Below are positions 34,189 through 42,847 of a stretch of 64,000 nt of DNA, one piece after another. Position numbers and translations under genes: made by a program. The notes beneath the pieces were generated by a model. That model did no database searches. It was not told where the DNA came from and worked only from the letters and a program-made list of their open reading frames with translations. The stretch lies in contig MKTY01000008.1 in the NCBI GenBank assembly GCA_001898485.1, positions 62,001 through 126,000 on the forward strand. Reading direction: 5' to 3'. How positions within the stretch are numbered: the first letter of the stretch is position 1; every line of letters begins with the position of its first letter. Origin of the DNA: Sphingobacteriales bacterium 46-32 (GTDB lineage Bacteria > Bacteroidota > Bacteroidia > Chitinophagales > Chitinophagaceae).

Positions 34189-36633
34189 ATGAAACGCTTT
34201 CGTATTGCTCTCTTCACGTTGTGTTTACCCATTTTAGCAGCTGCCCAGGACGATGGCAGTTATAAGACTCCTCCCAAAGACATTATGGACATGTTGTTGG
34301 CCAAACCAACTCCCAATGTAAGTATTGATGACAAAGGAGAATGGATGATACTGACGGAAAGCAGCAGTTATCCTTCGGTAGAAGAACTGGCCCGGCCTGA
34401 ATTAAAAATTGCGGGTCTGCGTCTCAACCCGGCCAACTTTGCGCCCAGCCGGCAGAATTTCATCAACAACATTTCTTTACGTAATCTCAAGACAGGTAAA
34501 GAGAGTAAAATAACAGGCCTGCCTTCTCCGCTTTATGCAGGTGCTGTAAGCTGGAGCCCCGACGATCGCAAAATCGCTTTTACGCATACAACTGCCAGCC
34601 GGGTTGACCTCTATGTAATTGATGTAGCTACGCAGAAAGCCACCCGGATTAATAAGACCGCGCTGAACACTGCTTATGGCGGCTATCAGTGGTTTGATCG
34701 TAATACACTTCTGTATCGCGCCATCATAAAACCTGTTTCTGCAGCACCTGTCAAACCTCTTCTGCCCAAAGGTCCGGCCACGCAGGAAAATTATGGCAAG
34801 GCTTCACCGCGCCCCACATATCAGGATATGATTAAAAGCCCGTATGATGAGCAGCTGTTTGAATTTTATACAACCACCCAACTGGTAAAGAATGTAAATG
34901 GTGTGGAAACGCGTATCGGACAACCGGCCATTTACAGCAGCATTGATGTTTCGCCCGACAAAAAATACCTGCTGATCCGCACGATTAAAAAGCCATTTTC
35001 GTACCTGGTTCCGGCCGGAGGTTTTCCCAGCACACTGGCGATCACCGATGTGAATGGCAAACTGGTGAAACAGGTTGCAGACCTGCCTTCCTCCGAAACT
35101 GCTCCTTCGGGCAACGACAATGTGCAACCGGTAGCACGTGGCTTTGAATGGCGCGACGATGAGCCAGCCACGCTGGTTTGGTGCGAGCCACTGGATAGTG
35201 GCCTCATCAAAAAGCAAGTAGAATATCACGATGCCGTATTTGCACAATCTGCTCCATTTACCGAAAAACCGCGCGAACTGTTTAAAACAAAAATGCGGTA
35301 CCGCGGCACCACCTGGGGCGATCAGTCAGTAGCCCTGGTAACCGAAGGTCTGACGGGCAAGCAGATCACCCAACTGGATCGCTACAGCAGCATCACCGGT
35401 GATCTGGAAAAACTGATCACACGCAATACAACAGATGCCTATGCCAACCCCGGATTCCCTATTACTGCTCCTAACAAATATGACCGCAGCGTATTGCTGA
35501 CTATCGACAATGGTAATAAGATTTTGCTCAACAATACTACAGGGAGTTCACCCAAAGGCGACCTTCCCTTCCTTTTGTCGTATGACATTCATACAAAAAA
35601 AGCAGACACGCTCTGGCGTTGCCCCGAAGGCACTTTTGAAACGGTGGTACGTGTGCTGGATGCCAACCGGCTGACGCTGGTTACCCGTCGTGAGTCAGAA
35701 AAAGATATGCCCAACTACTGGCTCAAAGACCTGAAAGCACGTATTGCGGACCGGCCACTTACCCGGTTTACCAATCCCTACCCGCAACTGGACGGCGTAA
35801 GCAAACAAAAAATAAAATACAAACGGGCCGATGGCATTGATCTTACCGGCGACCTGTATCTGCCCAAAGGATATGACGCTAAAAGAGACGGTCCTCTTCC
35901 CGTATTTATCTGGGCCTACCCGGCAGAATACAACTCGGCTGCTGATGCGGCACAGATACGTGGCAGCGAACACCGCTTTACGCTGCTAAACTGGGGATCA
36001 CCTGTATTTTATGTAACACAGGGATATGCTGTTCTCAACAATGCGGAAATGCCTATTGTAGCTACTGATAAAGACAAAAAACCTAATGACAATTTTGTAG
36101 ACCAGTTAAAAATGAATGCCGAAGCGGCTATTAATACCCTGGCCGACATGGGTGTGGGAGACCGTAACCGGGTTGCTGTGGGCGGCCATAGCTATGGTGC
36201 ATTCATGACTGCCAATCTGCTGGCACATACCAACCTTTTCAAAGCCGGCATTGCCCGGAGCGGCGCTTATAATCGTACGCTTACCCCATTTGGTTTCCAG
36301 AACGAAGATCGCACTTACTGGCAGGCACCCGATCTGTACAATACCATGAGCCCATTCAGCTATGCCGATAAGATCAAAACTCCCCTCCTGCTGATACATG
36401 GCGATGCCGACAATAATACAGGCACCTACCCCATTCAAAGTGAGCGGATGTTTAATGCCATTAAAGGTCATGGAGGAACGGCTAAATATATCAGCCTGCC
36501 GTATGAAAGCCATGGCTATGCCGGCAGAGAAAACATTTTGCACGTACTGGCCGAGCAGTTTAGCTGGCTGGAGAAATATGTAAAACAGGCGCCTAAAACT
36601 ACAGGGGCGCCTACTGAACCCAGGGCATTCTAA
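34189..36633 (+). CDS. S9D-type prolyl oligopeptidase family peptidase (glutamyl endopeptidase-like)
   Basis: 814 residues, exported (signal peptide MKRFRIALFTLCLPILAAAQ). An N-terminal beta-propeller (about 60-520, with repeats such as AVSWSPDDRKIAFTH and SSIDVSPDKKYLLIR) precedes an alpha/beta-hydrolase domain. The triad is S668 (GGHSYGAFMTANL), D739 or D741 (HGDADNNTGTYP) and H775 (YESHGYAGRE). The stretch around IARSGAYNRTLTPFGFQNED closely matches the chloroplast glutamyl endopeptidase CGEP, the S9D subfamily, as I recall that sequence. Cleavage after Glu in the periplasm is inferred from family. Monocistronic, with a terminator after the gene. Confidence 0.92.
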   Translation: MKRFRIALFTLCLPILAAAQDDGSYKTPPKDIMDMLLAKPTPNVSIDDKGEWMILTESSSYPSVEELARPELKIAGLRLNPANFAPSRQNFINNISLRNLKTGKESKITGLPSPLYAGAVSWSPDDRKIAFTHTTASRVDLYVIDVATQKATRINKTALNTAYGGYQWFDRNTLLYRAIIKPVSAAPVKPLLPKGPATQENYGKASPRPTYQDMIKSPYDEQLFEFYTTTQLVKNVNGVETRIGQPAIYSSIDVSPDKKYLLIRTIKKPFSYLVPAGGFPSTLAITDVNGKLVKQVADLPSSETAPSGNDNVQPVARGFEWRDDEPATLVWCEPLDSGLIKKQVEYHDAVFAQSAPFTEKPRELFKTKMRYRGTTWGDQSVALVTEGLTGKQITQLDRYSSITGDLEKLITRNTTDAYANPGFPITAPNKYDRSVLLTIDNGNKILLNNTTGSSPKGDLPFLLSYDIHTKKADTLWRCPEGTFETVVRVLDANRLTLVTRRESEKDMPNYWLKDLKARIADRPLTRFTNPYPQLDGVSKQKIKYKRADGIDLTGDLYLPKGYDAKRDGPLPVFIWAYPAEYNSAADAAQIRGSEHRFTLLNWGSPVFYVTQGYAVLNNAEMPIVATDKDKKPNDNFVDQLKMNAEAAINTLADMGVGDRNRVAVGGHSYGAFMTANLLAHTNLFKAGIARSGAYNRTLTPFGFQNEDRTYWQAPDLYNTMSPFSYADKIKTPLLLIHGDADNNTGTYPIQSERMFNAIKGHGGTAKYISLPYESHGYAGRENILHVLAEQFSWLEKYVKQAPKTTGAPTEPRAF

Positions 36634-36654
36634 TAGTTCTCAACATTTCTTAAT

Positions 36655-36685
36655 AAAGGCTGTCTTTGGGCAGCCTTTTCTTTTA
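36655..36685 (+). terminator. Terminator after S9D peptidase
   Basis: AAAGGCTG (36655-36662) and CAGCCTTT (36671-36678) form an 8-bp stem with an 8-nt loop, followed by TCTTTTAT. It starts 22 bp after the stop codon. Confidence 0.7.
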
Positions 36686-36775
36686 TCCGGAAATTATCAA
36701 CAGTTCATGCACGAAAAACGAGAACGCGAACTACGAACAGGTTAATCCTGTATCTTTAGACAAATCAGGAACGGC

Positions 36776-37345
36776 ATGCGCTATCGTCTACTTATTATCG
36801 GTTTACTGGCAGGTGTCATCACACAGGCACAGGCTTTTACCGAAATGGAAAAAGACAGCCTGGTTACCGCCCTTTTTCAACGAAAGACGGCTGTAGTAAA
36901 AGAGGACGCCGCTGATAATGATCTTTCCGATTTTTCTTTTACCTGGAATGGCCGCACTTTTACCAAAGAATCACTTATTGGCAAAACAGTGCTTCTGCAG
37001 TTCTGGCCTGACCTCGAAAAATCAGCTGTTGCCGAACTACAACTACTGAATGAATTGTACAATTCATTGCGCAGCCATTCAAACTTTGAGTGCATTGGCT
37101 TTGTACAGGGCTCTGCCGACTCTGTGAGCGCACTTTGTAAACGCTACGATATTGGGTTCAAACTCATCTCCCTTTCTCCTGAGGAAAGCATACGCCTGAA
37201 CAATGAGCATACGCGGGGCGGAAGCATCCTGCTCGATCAGCGGGGACTCGTTCGCTACAGAAGCCGCGCCGCCCAACTTGAAAAATGGAAAGCTACCAAA
37301 AACGTCTTCCTGCAGCTATACCCTGTCATTAAAGAATTTTTGTAG
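36776..37345 (+). CDS. Thioredoxin-fold secreted protein lacking the CxxC motif
   Basis: 189 residues with a signal peptide (MRYRLLIIGLLAGVITQAQA). The domain from about 50 to 189 follows a TlpA/redoxin plan: DFSFTWNGRTFTKESLIGKTVLLQFW, then GGSILLDQRGLVRYRS as in the cis-Pro and beta-strand end of TlpA. Where the active site WCxxC should be, the sequence is W77-P-D-L-E, so both catalytic Cys are gone and no dithiol chemistry is possible. Perhaps a scaffold or binding protein. A TATCTTTA box lies at 36751-36758. Confidence 0.75.
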   Translation: MRYRLLIIGLLAGVITQAQAFTEMEKDSLVTALFQRKTAVVKEDAADNDLSDFSFTWNGRTFTKESLIGKTVLLQFWPDLEKSAVAELQLLNELYNSLRSHSNFECIGFVQGSADSVSALCKRYDIGFKLISLSPEESIRLNNEHTRGGSILLDQRGLVRYRSRAAQLEKWKATKNVFLQLYPVIKEFL

Positions 37346-37419
37346 CTCCCTCTTCTACCGTTCTACCGCCTGTTTTACAAAACCGCAAGAATCGGATAGG
37401 ATAGGGTGCCAGGGTAAGT

Positions 37420-37427
37420 TATTTTTG
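37420..37427 (+). promoter_or_regulatory. TATTTTTG element 4 bp before the ada-like ATG
   Basis: Perfect TAnnTTTG, 4 bp upstream of ATG 37432. No TTTG is seen at the expected -33 distance, as expected for a promoter that depends on an activator such as Ada itself (inference). Confidence 0.45.
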
Positions 37428-37431
37428 CCCT

Positions 37432-38313
37432 ATGCAATCAATAGCACATACTACGCACACACATTTTGCCCAGATAAAAGAGGCTATTGCCTATATCAGT
37501 GCGCATTTTACCCATCAGCCTTCTCTGGAGGAGGTGGCAGCACGCGTACACCTGAGCCCTTATCATTTTCATCGGATTTTTACTGATTGGGCCGGCGTGA
37601 GTCCAAAAAAATTTTTACAGTATATCACCCTGCAGCATGCCAAGCAAATGCTCAATTCGGGACATCGTTCGTTGAGCGATACGGCATACACAAATGGGCT
37701 TTCGGGCATCAGCCGGCTGCACGATTTGTTTATCAAGCTGGAAGGCATGACGCCGGGTGAATATAAAAAAGGAGGTAAAGGCATCACCATCCGGTATCAG
37801 TATGCCGATTCACTTTTTGGAAAACTGCTGATTGCATCTACTCAAAAAGGTATTTGCTACATGGCTTTTGCAGATGATGAGGCCGTGGCTATGAACGAAC
37901 TGACCCGGCTTTTTCCGTATGCCCACTATATCGAGGAGCCTGATGAATACCAGGCACATGCCCTGGCTGTGATCAGCGGTACAGGAAAGGATATCGGAGA
38001 AATAAAACTACACCTGAAAGCCACCCCTTTTCAGCTACGGGTATGGGAACTACTGCTCCGTATTCCACAGGGCCAGGCCTGCAGTTATGGTCAGCTGGCA
38101 CACGCTATCGGACAACCAGGCGCTGCCCGGGCGGTAGGCACTGCGGTTGGCGACAACCCTGTAGCATTCCTTATTCCCTGCCATCGCGTAATCCGGTCGA
38201 GTGGTATCGTAGGCGACTATCATTGGGGCAGTGACCGCAAAATGGCCTTACTGGGCTGGGAGTCGGCACAGGCAGATCAATTCATAGCCAGTGGAGCATC
38301 AACACACGACTGA
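37432..38313 (+). CDS. ada: Ada-type AraC regulator fused to O6-alkylguanine-DNA alkyltransferase
   Basis: 293 residues. Residues about 14-110 form an AraC-type double helix-turn-helix (LEEVAARVHLSPYHFHRIF, then SLSDTAYTNGLSGISRLHDLF). Residues about 125-285 are the methylguanine methyltransferase, with the acceptor Cys C250 in IPCHRVIRSSG and the helix QGQACSYGQLAHAIGQPGAARAVG before it. The N-terminal Ada zinc domain is absent; a separate gene encoding such a domain overlaps its 3' end. Likely senses or repairs alkylated DNA and regulates the operon with alkB. Confidence 0.94.
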   Translation: MQSIAHTTHTHFAQIKEAIAYISAHFTHQPSLEEVAARVHLSPYHFHRIFTDWAGVSPKKFLQYITLQHAKQMLNSGHRSLSDTAYTNGLSGISRLHDLFIKLEGMTPGEYKKGGKGITIRYQYADSLFGKLLIASTQKGICYMAFADDEAVAMNELTRLFPYAHYIEEPDEYQAHALAVISGTGKDIGEIKLHLKATPFQLRVWELLLRIPQGQACSYGQLAHAIGQPGAARAVGTAVGDNPVAFLIPCHRVIRSSGIVGDYHWGSDRKMALLGWESAQADQFIASGASTHD

Positions 38314-38548
38314 CCAGGACTTGTGGCGCCTTATACGTTCCCGCCAGATAAAATGGGCCGGGCATAAAAGGCTGAAGATTTATGGCACACTGCATTGCCG
38401 GTCGGGCAAACGGATGAAAAGGGAAAACCGGATATTTTTTACTGACGAAAAAGCTGCTTTACGAGCCGGTTTCAGACCATGTGCACATTGCTGCCGGGCA
38501 GCTTATTTAAAATGGAAACATGACACTCTTCACCAGCACTCCGATTGA
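38291..38548 (+). CDS. Stand-alone Ada metal-binding domain protein, 85 aa
   Basis: Matches the N-terminal zinc domain of Ada: GTLHCRSGKRMKRENRIFF and GFRPCAHCCRAAYLKW. Cysteines C36, C64 and C67 (plus C68) are present, but the position of Ada Cys42 is K40, so the usual four-Cys zinc site is incomplete. Similar short Ada-domain proteins with CxSGKRMK are familiar in bacteria. It overlaps the upstream gene by 23 bp and the downstream alkB by 29 bp, so translation is coupled. Whether C36 can accept methyl groups from phosphotriesters is unknown. Confidence 0.85.
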   Translation: MEHQHTTDQDLWRLIRSRQIKWAGHKRLKIYGTLHCRSGKRMKRENRIFFTDEKAALRAGFRPCAHCCRAAYLKWKHDTLHQHSD

Positions 38549-39122
38549 AAACATCTTGCCCTTTGACGGGCATGCTTCTTACCTGCCTGATCTCTTAACT
38601 GCTGCGGAAGCAGCAGCAACCTATCAGGCTTTGCTGCATTCGATCGAATGGAAACATGATGAAGCTTTCATTTTTGGCCGCCATATTATTACCAACCGTA
38701 AAGTGGCCTGGTATGGCGACGGGAATTTTGATTATGCTTATTCTAAAATAACCAGAACAGCCCTGCCGTGGACTGCCGAGTTGCAATCGGTTCGCACCCG
38801 GATTGAAGCGACTTGCTGCTTCAGTTTCAACTCCTGCCTGCTCAACCTGTATCACAATGGCACAGAAGGTATGGCCTGGCATAGCGATGATGAAAAATGT
38901 ATGGGCGACAAGCCCTTTATAGCTTCACTCAGCCTGGGTGCTGCCCGCCGCTTTTCTTTTAAACATAAACGTAGCGGCGACAAAGTAGATATCTTACTGG
39001 AGCCGGGCAGCCTGCTTATCATGAAGGAAAATACGCAAACCAACTGGCTGCATTGCTTACCCAAAAGCGCGCGGGTACACAGCCCACGCATCAACCTTAC
39101 ATTCCGTCGTTTTATTGAATAA
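38520..39122 (+). CDS. alkB: AlkB-like Fe(II)/2-oxoglutarate DNA dealkylase
   Basis: 200 residues, of the short ALKBH2/3-like type. Fe ligands are H121 and D123 (AWHSDDE) and H178 (NWLHCLPKS); 2-oxoglutarate binding uses R190 and R196 (SPRINLTFRR). The PGSLLIMKENTQTNWLH stretch is typical. Oxidatively removes 1-methyladenine and 3-methylcytosine damage. Third gene of an alkylation-repair operon with the Ada-like regulator and Ada-domain protein. Followed directly by a 26-bp tandem array. Confidence 0.95.
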   Translation: MTLFTSTPIENILPFDGHASYLPDLLTAAEAAATYQALLHSIEWKHDEAFIFGRHIITNRKVAWYGDGNFDYAYSKITRTALPWTAELQSVRTRIEATCCFSFNSCLLNLYHNGTEGMAWHSDDEKCMGDKPFIASLSLGAARRFSFKHKRSGDKVDILLEPGSLLIMKENTQTNWLHCLPKSARVHSPRINLTFRRFIE

Positions 39123-39126
39123 ATAA

Positions 39127-39230
39127 ATGGCCGGTCACTGGCAGGTCTCTGACTGGCCGGTCACTGGCAGGTCTCTGACTGGCCGGTCACTGGCCGGTCT
39201 CTGACTGGCCGGTCTATGACCGGCCAGTGA
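39127..39230. repeat. Four 26-bp tandem repeats filling a convergent gap
   Basis: Copies at 39127-39152, 39153-39178, 39179-39204 and 39205-39230, each 26 bp with core CTGGCCGGTCACTGGCAGGT. Copies 1 and 2 differ by one base, copy 3 has one change, and copy 4 is diverged in the middle so that it becomes partly palindromic (GGTC...GACC). The array fills the 109-bp space between the alkB stop and the opposite gene's stop almost exactly. There are no unique spacers, so it is not CRISPR. Confidence 0.9.
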
Positions 39231-39231
39231 A

Positions 39232-40497
39232 TCATTTTTTATCGAACGGTCTAAAATCAAGAGGCAGCATTTCGGCCATTTTTTCACTCCACCCCCAGTA
39301 CGCACTGGAAAACACCTGATCGGGCGGATAATAACTGCCATCGGGATATATGGCAATCGTAACCGGATTGATCAGCCACACGAGTGAACGTTGAAAAGTA
39401 ACACTTCGTTTTTCGCGATGATATGCCAGATAAGCAGGATCTTCCGTTTCTTTCTTATAGGTGATCAGCAGGTAATTGGGAAAGTATATCTCTTTATAAC
39501 CCGGGTGAACTGCATACAGCAAGCTGTCGGCCGTAAGTGTTTCCCGCGCATATACATCTGTATAATCATCCTGGTTTAAGATACGTGTATAATAGGCTGA
39601 TGAATCTGCACCGGTGCTGTCTTTACCTTGAATAACAGGCGCACTGCCATTACCCACACGTACCGAAAGTACGTTGCCGCTGCTAACCCTCGCCCGTTCA
39701 CGATAAAGTTCTTTTACCCGCTGTTTTTCCAGGTTATAGTGACGAACCATGCGGCGCACTTCAAAACCTTCTGCCACCAGGGTATTTTCATAGGCAGCAC
39801 GCATAAAATGCATCATGCTCCCATAAAATGCCTTATCGCGTGACTGCCGCCAGCGCCGTCTTACTTCTTTTTTCTTTTCATCCATATCCTCAAACAGGGC
39901 AAACCCAGTATAAGAAGAAGATCCTTCTCTGAATTTCACTTCAAAACTTTCGAGCTGGTATTTAATACGATAGCCCAGCGATTTGTTTTCAACGATAACC
40001 GGTTCGTCGCAATAAGCGATAATGCGGTTGCTCTTTTTATAATAGCGAAAACGAATACTCTTTTCATTTTTGATCTTGCATTGTTCAGCTGCCGGCGTCA
40101 TGCCCAAAAAGTTTTCAGTAAAAAGGCGCCCCCACTTATCCCAGCCTTCTTCAACGGAAGGCTCCACCACTACATTTTCCAGCTCACGCACCTTTACCTG
40201 CATTTCAACTTTCAGATTGAGCGGCAATTGGGTTGAGCTGAAAGAAAACGCATTGGTCTCATATCCCACACTCGAGATAACCAGGTCGTATTTACCAGCT
40301 GCAATATCACTTAATTCAAACTGTCCGTTTTTATCAGATACGGTACCTTTCGAGGTATTACTGATAAACACGCTGGCACCTGCCACTGGCTCCTGGCTGA
40401 CAGCATTGACCACCCTGCCCTTAATGACAGATTGAGCGATCCCCTGCAGCGAGATCAGCGTACAAAACAGGAAAAGAAAAGCCGGTATGCGTAACAT
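39232..40497 (-). CDS. Secreted CarboxypepD_reg-like domain protein
   Basis: 421 residues. Signal peptide (MLRIPAFLFLFCTLISLQGIAQ), then a carboxypeptidase-regulatory-like beta-sandwich (about 23-100: SVIKGRVVNAVSQEPVAGAS, NGQFELSDIAAGKYDLVIS), the fold that starts many SusC-type proteins. The rest (about 115-421) has no TonB-dependent barrel. It is a basic, Tyr-rich domain of unknown function seen in similar Bacteroidota proteins. It ends FDKK one base before the 26-bp array. Likely envelope-located; the role is not known. Confidence 0.85.
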   Translation of the reverse strand: MLRIPAFLFLFCTLISLQGIAQSVIKGRVVNAVSQEPVAGASVFISNTSKGTVSDKNGQFELSDIAAGKYDLVISSVGYETNAFSFSSTQLPLNLKVEMQVKVRELENVVVEPSVEEGWDKWGRLFTENFLGMTPAAEQCKIKNEKSIRFRYYKKSNRIIAYCDEPVIVENKSLGYRIKYQLESFEVKFREGSSSYTGFALFEDMDEKKKEVRRRWRQSRDKAFYGSMMHFMRAAYENTLVAEGFEVRRMVRHYNLEKQRVKELYRERARVSSGNVLSVRVGNGSAPVIQGKDSTGADSSAYYTRILNQDDYTDVYARETLTADSLLYAVHPGYKEIYFPNYLLITYKKETEDPAYLAYHREKRSVTFQRSLVWLINPVTIAIYPDGSYYPPDQVFSSAYWGWSEKMAEMLPLDFRPFDKK

Positions 40498-40551
40498 ACC
40501 GGCAATATAAAAGAAGATTGCCGAATATAACCGGCATTAACGGTAATTAAC

Positions 40552-41874
40552 TTATTCCAGGCCAAACATGCCTTTATTGAGCTGTTGCAGGATCTGCGTT
40601 TTATATTCTGCAGAAATCAATAAGGAGATATTGTGCGGGCTACCTCCATACGACACCATACGCACAGGAATATTCATGATAGAGCCGAACAGTTTTTTCA
40701 CGATATCTGTTGTCTGGCCAATTTCATTACCTACCACAGAAATAATTGTCTGGTTGTGATCGACCTCGGTAGTACCAAACGGCTCCAGTTCTTTCAATAT
40801 CTCTTTGAGATGCAGTGAGCTATCGATAGTGAGTGATACCGCTACTTCCGAAGTAGTGATCATATCGATGGGAGTACGGTATTTTTCAAATACTTCGAAT
40901 ATTTTCCGTAAAAAACCATAAGCCAGGAGCATGCGGCTGCTTTTGATGCGGATTGCAATGATATTATCTTTTGCAGCAACAGCTTTAACCCCTACGCTTC
41001 CGGCCTGCTCTGTAATGAGCGTGCCCTTTGCTTCCGGCTCCATGGTATTGAGCAGTTTTACCGGCACCTTATATTGCTGTGCGGGCCAGATACTGGCAGG
41101 GTGAAGGATTTTGGCACCAAAGTAAGCGAGCTCGGCTGCTTCGTCAAAACTCAATTGCTCAATGGGCACTGTCTTCTTCACGACGCGGGGATCGTTGTTG
41201 TGCATGCCATCGATGTCGGTCCATATCTCACATACGCTGGCGTTGATGGCCGCAGCGATCAATGAAGCGGAGTAATCGCTTCCGCCACGTTTCAGGTTAT
41301 CTACCTCACCACGGCTGTTGCGGCAGATATAACCCTGTGTTACAAAAAGTTTTTTATCCGAATGCTGCTGCAGCAGCTGACTCAATTTAGCTTTTATGCT
41401 GCTAATCTGCGGCTCGTCGTTAGCGTCAATTGACATAAACTCCAGCGCTGGCAGAAGTGAGTGGGGAATACCCTGCTCTTCGAGATAAGTACAGAACAGT
41501 TTGGTAGAAAGCAATTCACCCTGTGCCAGGATATCCTTGCTAAGTGCTTCGCTGAAAGAAATTTTGAGAATGATATTCAGAAATTCGAAATGCTCGGCCA
41601 CGATTGCCTTTGCCTTCGCAATGGTTTCGGGCTTCGATACCAGGCTTGTAATAAAGTTATGATAATGCGCTTCCAGCTTATCGATGCACTCCCTGGCCGT
41701 ATCGCGCTGACCTTTTGCGATATTATCACCTATTTCCACCAGTGCATTGGTGGTGCCAGACAGGGCCGATAAAACCACAATGGTTGGCTCTGTCTCACGG
41801 GTCACCAGTGATACAATATGGTGCATGCGCTCAGGCTTGCCCACACTGGTGCCTCCAAACTTCATTACTTTCAT
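40552..41874 (-). CDS. lysC: Aspartate kinase
   Basis: Phosphorylates aspartate, the first step to lysine, threonine and methionine. 440 residues, monofunctional. The N-terminal MKVMKFGGTSVGK and VLSALSGTTNALVE mark the amino-acid-kinase domain; RGGSDYSASLIAAAINA and WTDIDGMHNNDPR follow. Two C-terminal ACT domains (from about residue 300, with TSEVAVSLTID and PVRMVSYGGSPHNISLLI) suggest feedback control. Not fused to homoserine dehydrogenase. A TATCTTTG box lies about 50 bp upstream. Confidence 0.95.
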   Translation of the reverse strand: MKVMKFGGTSVGKPERMHHIVSLVTRETEPTIVVLSALSGTTNALVEIGDNIAKGQRDTARECIDKLEAHYHNFITSLVSKPETIAKAKAIVAEHFEFLNIILKISFSEALSKDILAQGELLSTKLFCTYLEEQGIPHSLLPALEFMSIDANDEPQISSIKAKLSQLLQQHSDKKLFVTQGYICRNSRGEVDNLKRGGSDYSASLIAAAINASVCEIWTDIDGMHNNDPRVVKKTVPIEQLSFDEAAELAYFGAKILHPASIWPAQQYKVPVKLLNTMEPEAKGTLITEQAGSVGVKAVAAKDNIIAIRIKSSRMLLAYGFLRKIFEVFEKYRTPIDMITTSEVAVSLTIDSSLHLKEILKELEPFGTTEVDHNQTIISVVGNEIGQTTDIVKKLFGSIMNIPVRMVSYGGSPHNISLLISAEYKTQILQQLNKGMFGLE

Positions 41875-41920
41875 GATTGGTTCCCCCTTACCGAAATTTT
41901 ACAGTTTAATAAATGGAGGG

Positions 41921-41928
41921 CAAAGATA
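41921..41928 (-). promoter_or_regulatory. Candidate -7 element (TATCTTTG) of lysC
   Basis: A perfect TAnnTTTG on the minus strand, 46 bp before the lysC ATG. No TTTG is seen at the right distance for a -33 box. Confidence 0.45.
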
Positions 41929-41976
41929 GGAGAAGTGGTAAAAACGCGTGTTAGCAGAATGCCGTATGGAGCTTCT

Positions 41977-42846
41977 TTACCGGTAAATAAAAGCAATTTT
42001 GTAAAATATGGTGGGCGACCAGTTATCTTCCTGCCAGATGTAGAGTGGCAAGCCGTCGGCCCGGTTTTGCGAACGGTAAGTAATGATATAAGGATCTGGC
42101 CCGCTGCCAAACTGCTCACTGGACCAGTAGTGCTCAAACTTCCCTAACACCCCATCATTATCATCGGCCAGGTGAACGGGGTATACGGGCAATAGATCTT
42201 TTAGCGGATTCTTTGCTCCGGTAAAAACTGCCTTGTAATAATCACTAAAAACAATCCCCCCCGATTCGTCACATCTTTCTTCATGAATCATTCCGGAAGA
42301 CTGGAGAACGGTAAAGGACATTTCGATCTCCTCTAAATCCAATGGAGTTGAATTTCCCCAATCATAAGTATAGGTGCGTCTTGAAACGTTTACCTTATTG
42401 CCATTAATAACATAATCATTTGCTACGCGATATCGCAATTCCAAATTAGGACGTCCGGGAGGAACTTTGGACCATAAAACAGATGAATCCGCACTAACCA
42501 GATTGTTTGAATACGTATAAAAAGTACTATCTATTTCCAGATCATCATCCTCGCGGGAGGTTTCAACTTGCAGATAGGGCTCTTTCGAACTGCCACGATA
42601 AAAGAATTCAGTAAGTACGGTAAACCCATCAAAAGGATCAAGCAAAAGCATTTGGGTCAACCGGTTTTGCGCATCGTAGGTTAGGGTAGTTTTATCAACC
42701 GTGTCCAGACCCACAGGGCGGGTCGTATCGAGATAGATGATTTCACGCAATAATTCCTGTTGTGTTTGTTGGGGCAATTCTTCATCTACCTCACGCTGGC
42801 AGGATAGGAGAAAAACGGGGATAAGGAGTAAGAATAAATATTTCAT
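41977..42846 (-). CDS. Lipoprotein of unknown function, 289 aa
   Basis: Lipoprotein signal MKYLFLLLIPVFLLSCQRE, lipid Cys about residue 16. The mature part has segments such as LTYDAQNRLTQMLLLD and FYRGSSKEPYLQ that resemble the repeated sugar-like/YD-type strands of Bacteroidota surface lipoproteins. No catalytic motif recognised. It starts 1 bp after the stop of the upstream dehydrogenase gene, so the two are probably one transcript, although a functional link is not evident. Confidence 0.8.
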   Translation of the reverse strand: MKYLFLLLIPVFLLSCQREVDEELPQQTQQELLREIIYLDTTRPVGLDTVDKTTLTYDAQNRLTQMLLLDPFDGFTVLTEFFYRGSSKEPYLQVETSREDDDLEIDSTFYTYSNNLVSADSSVLWSKVPPGRPNLELRYRVANDYVINGNKVNVSRRTYTYDWGNSTPLDLEEIEMSFTVLQSSGMIHEERCDESGGIVFSDYYKAVFTGAKNPLKDLLPVYPVHLADDNDGVLGKFEHYWSSEQFGSGPDPYIITYRSQNRADGLPLYIWQEDNWSPTIFYKIAFIYR

Positions 42847-42847
42847 A

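Noticed and set aside
37203-37586. 127-codon plus-strand frame
   Set aside because: It straddles the end of the thioredoxin-like gene and the start of ada in another frame, with no motif.
39127-39230. CRISPR array
   Set aside because: The 26-bp units are directly adjacent with no unique spacers, and there are no cas genes.
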